Shown here: one piece after another, positions 34,405 to 38,272 of the stretch | Position numbering within the stretch: position 1 is the stretch's first letter | Layout: every line of letters starts with the position of its first letter | Origin: Proteobacteria bacterium UBA1673 | Lineage (GTDB): Bacteria; Pseudomonadota; Gammaproteobacteria; Comchoanobacterales; Comchoanobacteraceae | Assembly: GCA_002320385.1 (NCBI GenBank) | Contig: DCKN01000009.1 | Coordinates: 1 to 38,272, forward strand | Reading direction: 5' to 3' | DNA length: 38,272 bases | Translations under genes and position numbers: made by a program | The notes under the pieces: generated by a model | Databases searched by the model: none | Told to the model about the DNA's origin: nothing | Seen by the model: only the letters and a program-made list of their open reading frames with translations

Positions 34405-37068
34405 ATGTCCAATAAATCAAAGGAACATGATCAGTTTGTGAAAACCTTTTCTTTGGGAAGCCAAAGCTACAACTACGTATGTCTTAAAGAAATTGAACGA
34501 CTTTCAGGAGAAAATAACGTTCTTCCGGTTGTGATCAAAATCTTACTCGAGAATGTGGCAAGAAATGCTGGCGAGAGCGAGCATATATTGCAAAAACTAC
34601 TCAACTGGAAAGCACACGCAGGTGTATCGACAGTGCCATACCAGCCGGCCAGAGTGCTGATGCAAGACTTTACAGGTGTGCCAGCAATCGTTGATCTCGC
34701 AGCCATGCGTGACGCAATTGTAGACCGTGGTGGAAGTGCCAGTAAAATCAATCCTAGATGCGATGTTGATCTAGTAATAGATCATTCAATCAGCGTTGAA
34801 AGTTATGGTCAAAAAGACGCGCTTGATAAGAATATTCATGTGGAAATGCAAAAAAATAGAGAGCGCTATCAGTTTTTGAAATGGGGGCAGAAAGCATTTG
34901 AAAATTTTCGAGTCGTGCCACCAGGAAATGGGATTTGTCATCAGGTCAATCTTGAGTATCTGGCACAAGTTGTCAAGATAGTCAAAAAAGAGCCAGACTT
35001 TCTGGCATACCCTGATACGCTAGTTGGAACAGATAGCCACACAACAATGATAAACGCGCTTGGTATACTCGGGTGGGGCGTGGGCGGTATCGAAGCTGAA
35101 GCTGCTATGTTGGGGCAATCATTAGACTTGGTAATCCCTGAAGTAGTCGGCGTCTGTCTCACAGGGAAGTTGGCAGTTCCAGCAACAGCAACTGATCTTG
35201 TCTTGACGCTCACTGACTTGCTGCGAGACCATGGCGTTGTTGGAAAGTTTGTTGAGTTTTATGGAGAGGGAGTTTCATCTCTGACTTTATCTGAACGAGC
35301 CACGATATCGAATATGTCACCTGAATTTGGATCGACATGCGCATTTTTTCCAGTTGATCAAGAAACTCTGAGTTATTTGCGTATCACCGGGAGAACCAAT
35401 GAGCAAGTTGATCTTGTTGCAAAATATTGTATGACGCAGGGTTTATGGCACAATGCACAAATGGCGCCAAACGCGTATTCGAGTCATTTAAAGGTTGATC
35501 TCTCAACAATCAGTCCTTGTGTTGCCGGCCCAAAGCGGCCCCAAGATAAAGTACTGATCGGTGCTTTGGGGTTAGCATCTGAAAAGGCAATACTTTCTCA
35601 TAACAGTAGTAGAGAGTCTCGTTCACCCGTCGCAATCCAGGGCGAGGATTATCAGCTATCACATGGTGATGTTGTGATTGCAGCTATCACTAGTTGTACG
35701 AATACGTCAAACCCTTCGGTATTGATCACAGCTGCACTACTTGCTAAAAAAGCCAGTGAGCTTGGACTACAGATTTGTCCGTGGGTAAAAGCTTCATTTG
35801 CGCCAGGATCAAAAGTTGTGGTTGCCTATTTGCAACAGCTTGGTCTTATGGAGCACCTTGAAAATTTGGGTTTTTTCCTAGTGGGGTTTGGTTGTACAAC
35901 TTGTATTGGTAATTCAGGGCCGCTAAAGTCTGAAATTAGCCAGGCAATTCGAGATAATGGTCTCAGTGTTTCAGCAGTATTATCTGGTAATCGTAATTTT
36001 GAGGGGCGTATTCATCCCGAAGTGTCAATGAATTGGTTGGCATCTCCTCCATTAGTTATTGCTTACGCGATAGCAGGAACAACCAAAATTAACTTGGACA
36101 GAGATCCTTTATTTATCGATCAAAGCGGTAGAAAAGTTTTTCTAAAAGATCTCTGGCCAGAATCATCTCTTGTATCAGATCTTCAAGCAAAGATATCGTC
36201 GGAGTTATTCAACCACGCGTATAAAGATCTTTTTGTCGGGTCATCAGAATGGGAGAAGCTCGAGGTGGCTGACTCAGAAACTTATTGCTGGCAAAGTGGT
36301 TCAACGTATATTCAGAAACCAAACTTTTTTAATCAAGACAAAGAAGCCTCAGGATTGGATATTAAAGAGGCACGTATTTTAGTGCTTTTAGGCAACTCAA
36401 TCACCACGGATCATATATCGCCAGCTGGATTTATCCCAGCGACAAGCGCTGCTGGGCGATATTTAACATCGAAGCAAGTTCACCGACGTGATTTTAATTC
36501 GTATGGCTCGAGACGTGGCAATCACCATGTGATGGTTCGTGGGACTTTTGCAAATATTAAGTTAAAAAATCAATGTGTTGAAAACTTGCTTGGTGGCTAT
36601 ACAACCCATTGGCCATCCGGTGAAATTGTATCAATATTTGAGGCATCCGAGCGCTATCAAGAGTCCAAGACCTCACTGGTTGTTTTCGCTGGAAAAGAAT
36701 ATGGGACCGGGTCATCCCGAGACTGGGCTGCAAAAGGGACAATGATGCTTGGGGTTAAGGCTGTTATCGCAGAAAGTTTTGAGCGAATTCACAGAAGTAA
36801 TCTAATCGGCATGGGTATTTTGCCATGCCAGCTAATTGAACAAAAACTTGAGGAGCTAGCGCTTACAGGCGAAGAAAAAATTGATATCATCAACCTTAAT
36901 GCGTTAGAAAAAAATAACGGCAAGTGTACCTTAGTGGTCACGAGTAAGCTAGGCGATCGAAAAGAAATTGCCTTGCAGGCCAGGTTGGATACGTCTCAAG
37001 AGTGCCTATACTACCGTAGTCAAGGCGTTCTACCCTATGTGCTTGAAGAGATGATGTATGCCGAGTAA
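34405..37068 (+). CDS. acnA: Aconitate hydratase (AcnA type)
   Basis: Aconitase interconverts citrate and isocitrate in the TCA cycle with a 4Fe-4S cluster. The 887 residues compare with 891 in E. coli AcnA. The three cluster cysteines are visible: Cys431 in SCTNTSNPSV, and Cys497 and Cys500 in GCTTCIGNSG. Other blocks are VGTDSHTTMINALGILGWGVGG in two parts and the C-terminal swivel domain with EYGTGSSRDWAAKG. The 3' end overlaps the ybgC start by 11 nt, so the metabolic gene is coupled to the tol cluster. Confidence 0.96.
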   Translation: MSNKSKEHDQFVKTFSLGSQSYNYVCLKEIERLSGENNVLPVVIKILLENVARNAGESEHILQKLLNWKAHAGVSTVPYQPARVLMQDFTGVPAIVDLAAMRDAIVDRGGSASKINPRCDVDLVIDHSISVESYGQKDALDKNIHVEMQKNRERYQFLKWGQKAFENFRVVPPGNGICHQVNLEYLAQVVKIVKKEPDFLAYPDTLVGTDSHTTMINALGILGWGVGGIEAEAAMLGQSLDLVIPEVVGVCLTGKLAVPATATDLVLTLTDLLRDHGVVGKFVEFYGEGVSSLTLSERATISNMSPEFGSTCAFFPVDQETLSYLRITGRTNEQVDLVAKYCMTQGLWHNAQMAPNAYSSHLKVDLSTISPCVAGPKRPQDKVLIGALGLASEKAILSHNSSRESRSPVAIQGEDYQLSHGDVVIAAITSCTNTSNPSVLITAALLAKKASELGLQICPWVKASFAPGSKVVVAYLQQLGLMEHLENLGFFLVGFGCTTCIGNSGPLKSEISQAIRDNGLSVSAVLSGNRNFEGRIHPEVSMNWLASPPLVIAYAIAGTTKINLDRDPLFIDQSGRKVFLKDLWPESSLVSDLQAKISSELFNHAYKDLFVGSSEWEKLEVADSETYCWQSGSTYIQKPNFFNQDKEASGLDIKEARILVLLGNSITTDHISPAGFIPATSAAGRYLTSKQVHRRDFNSYGSRRGNHHVMVRGTFANIKLKNQCVENLLGGYTTHWPSGEIVSIFEASERYQESKTSLVVFAGKEYGTGSSRDWAAKGTMMLGVKAVIAESFERIHRSNLIGMGILPCQLIEQKLEELALTGEEKIDIINLNALEKNNGKCTLVVTSKLGDRKEIALQARLDTSQECLYYRSQGVLPYVLEEMMYAE

Positions 37069-37489
37069 GTATCATAATCGTGTCACCATTGATATTGAGC
37101 ATACCGACTGTACAGGTGTGGTCTACCATGCTAAATATCTCAACTTTCTTGAGAGTGCCCGTAGTCAAATTCTCAGAGCAGTTTGCGAAAAACATCATCT
37201 AAATTTGCAGGAGTTGTATCTCAATGATGGCTTTTTTGTGGTACATAATGTTAACATTAAGTATATGAAGCCAATGAGGCTTGGGGATTTGGGTGATGTT
37301 ATCAGCCAAGTTGAGTGCATAAGCGCTGTGAGGTCACGATGGCGTCAGTCCATCATCTCTTTATGTGGGCAAGGTCATTTTATTGACGCAACGGTCGACT
37401 GTGTGTTTGTGGATCTCAATATGCGGCCTTCTAAATTACCAGAGGCTTTAGCAATGAGTCTGGCGGAGGAAATGGAATGGACTGGATAA
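37058..37489 (+). CDS. ybgC: Tol-Pal-associated acyl-CoA thioesterase YbgC
   Basis: A hot-dog-fold thioesterase that opens the tol-pal operon in gammaproteobacteria. The 143 residues match the family (134 in E. coli). The N-terminal active-site block is HTDCTGVVYHAKYLNFLESAR: the second Asp (of T-D) and the VVYH stretch are kept, while the first Asp of the usual DTD is His. Start ATG 37058 lies inside the acnA end and the gene overlaps tolQ by 13 nt. The tight coupling to tolQ supports the name. Confidence 0.92.
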   Translation: MPSKYHNRVTIDIEHTDCTGVVYHAKYLNFLESARSQILRAVCEKHHLNLQELYLNDGFFVVHNVNIKYMKPMRLGDLGDVISQVECISAVRSRWRQSIISLCGQGHFIDATVDCVFVDLNMRPSKLPEALAMSLAEEMEWTG

Positions 37490-38142
37490 GTATTATTTGG
37501 CATATGCCACTGACAGTAAAAGTCTTGGGTATCATATTATTAATTATGTCTCTATTCTCTTGGGCAATCATGATTAACCAATTTCGTTATTTAAGTATGA
37601 TAGATAAAAAGCGTGAGCAGTTTGACAAGGCATTTTGGTCCGGACTTGACTTGCAGAATTATTATGATTCTCTGCAAAAGAAATTTTCAAAAGATCCTGT
37701 CGAGGAGATATTTTCAGCGGGCTATAAAACGTTATTTGAAAGCGATGAGGGTAGGAATCAAGCTTTTTCAGAGCGATTAATCCAATGCAAATCAGTCATG
37801 GAGATTGCCCAAAAAAAGTGGGAAATGCGTCATTATAATCGTCTAACTTGGCTAGCCACAATAGCCAGCATTAGTCCTTATGTAGGCCTTTTAGGGACGG
37901 TATTCGGAGTTATGCACACATTTCAGGGGTTGGTGTCTGCACAGACAAACACCACTGCGCTAAGCGCGGTGGCTCCTGGAATTTCTGAGGCGTTAGGAAT
38001 GACAGCACTCGGTCTTATTGTGGCGATACCTGCAACAATGGCATACAATCGACTAATGCTTTGGTTAGAGGATATGGTCTGTCATTATCAACTCTTCCAA
38101 GAAGAGTTTATGGTATTGGTTCGTAATCATGGCTCCTCATAG
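37477..38142 (+). CDS. tolQ: Tol-Pal system proton channel subunit TolQ
   Basis: TolQ, with TolR, forms the inner-membrane motor that uses the proton gradient to energise TolA for outer-membrane constriction at division. The 221 residues (230 in E. coli) have three membrane helices: about 13-34, then after a long cytoplasmic loop about 125-150 and 165-190. The MotA/TolQ/ExbB signature is seen in ASISPYVGLLGTVFGVM and in the A-L-x-x-T-A-L-G-L-I-V-A-I-P-A segment. GGAGG lies 8 nt before the ATG. tolR follows 15 nt later. Confidence 0.95.
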   Translation: MDWISIIWHMPLTVKVLGIILLIMSLFSWAIMINQFRYLSMIDKKREQFDKAFWSGLDLQNYYDSLQKKFSKDPVEEIFSAGYKTLFESDEGRNQAFSERLIQCKSVMEIAQKKWEMRHYNRLTWLATIASISPYVGLLGTVFGVMHTFQGLVSAQTNTTALSAVAPGISEALGMTALGLIVAIPATMAYNRLMLWLEDMVCHYQLFQEEFMVLVRNHGSS

Positions 38143-38156
38143 GAACAAGGCGGTTT

Positions 38157-38272
38157 ATGGCTAAGAGAAAAGCAGTATTTAGCAATGTTAACATCGTGCC
38201 ATACCTCGATGTAATGCTCGTATTACTAGTGATTTTCATGGCAACAACACCAATTGTACAGATGGGAGTGAA
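38157..38272 (+). CDS. tolR: Start of TolR (truncated by the window edge)
   Basis: The frame opens at ATG 38157 with AAGGCGG upstream and continues past the end of the window. The visible 38 residues hold a short basic N-terminus, then VNIVPYLDVMLVLLVIFMA, the single membrane helix of TolR/ExbD with the essential Asp (residue 18 here). It follows tolQ as expected. tolA and the rest lie outside. Confidence 0.93.
   Translation, partial: MAKRKAVFSNVNIVPYLDVMLVLLVIFMATTPIVQMGV

Noticed and set aside
1..38272. CRISPR arrays, insertion sequences, prophage genes
   Set aside because: I saw no regularly spaced direct repeats, no transposase or integrase frame and no phage structural genes.

Overview
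The window looks like chromosome from a gammaproteobacterium of moderate to low GC. The left part carries the classical order tsf-pyrH-frr-uppS-cdsA-bamA-skp-lpxD-fabZ-lpxA, and lpxB, rnhB and dnaE follow after insertions. The right part carries acnA and a ybgC-tolQ-tolR start. Two genes that usually sit in this cluster, dxr (between frr and uppS) and rseP (between cdsA and bamA), are not here. LpxA/B/D, BamA, Skp and Tol show a Gram-negative outer membrane with lipid A. An LRR protein with an F-box-like end and a bipartite nuclear-localisation-like motif suggests, by inference only, a host-associated bacterium, perhaps of the Legionellales/Coxiella/Berkiella kind.

Layout. 1-4404 (+): translation and lipid-carrier genes (tail of a probable S2, EF-Ts, UMP kinase, ribosome recycling factor, UppS, CdsA). 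4405-4718: a gene-free gap with nested inverted repeats where rseP would be expected. 4719-10060 (+): outer-membrane biogenesis (BamA, Skp) and lipid A/fatty acid genes (LpxD, FabZ, LpxA), tightly packed with overlaps. 10101-15765 (-): an inserted or inverted block with a divergent HMGL-like TIM-barrel protein that seems to have lost its metal ligands, a slipin/NfeD membrane pair, LpxB and a HAD phosphatase. 15929-16522 (+): RNase HII.

16767-21256: three paralogous polytopic flippase-like proteins (one +, two -) with no glycosyltransferase nearby. 21484-21918: an orphan small membrane ORF containing a perfect 16-bp inverted repeat. 21987-25499 (+): DnaE. 25614-26291 (-): uracil-DNA glycosylase. 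26470-27783 (+): the LRR/F-box-like candidate effector. 27818-29221 (-): M17 aminopeptidase.

29529-30334: a 16-codon leader-like ORF, a four-helix membrane protein, a bidirectional terminator, a small convergent membrane ORF and tRNA-Arg(UCG). 30767-31981 (+): an ELM1-like protein. 32205-33596 (-): FdxA ferredoxin and an orphan polytopic protein. 33827-38272 (+): Ssb, aconitase, then ybgC-tolQ-tolR, which runs off the right edge.

The core genes together cover translation, isoprenoid carrier and phospholipid synthesis, lipid A synthesis, outer-membrane protein assembly, and DNA replication and repair. The accessory genes sit in discrete insertions between these conserved blocks, and most of the unusual signals are there. 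All calls rest on reading the sequence; no database search was run. Statements about family motifs are from general knowledge of those families.
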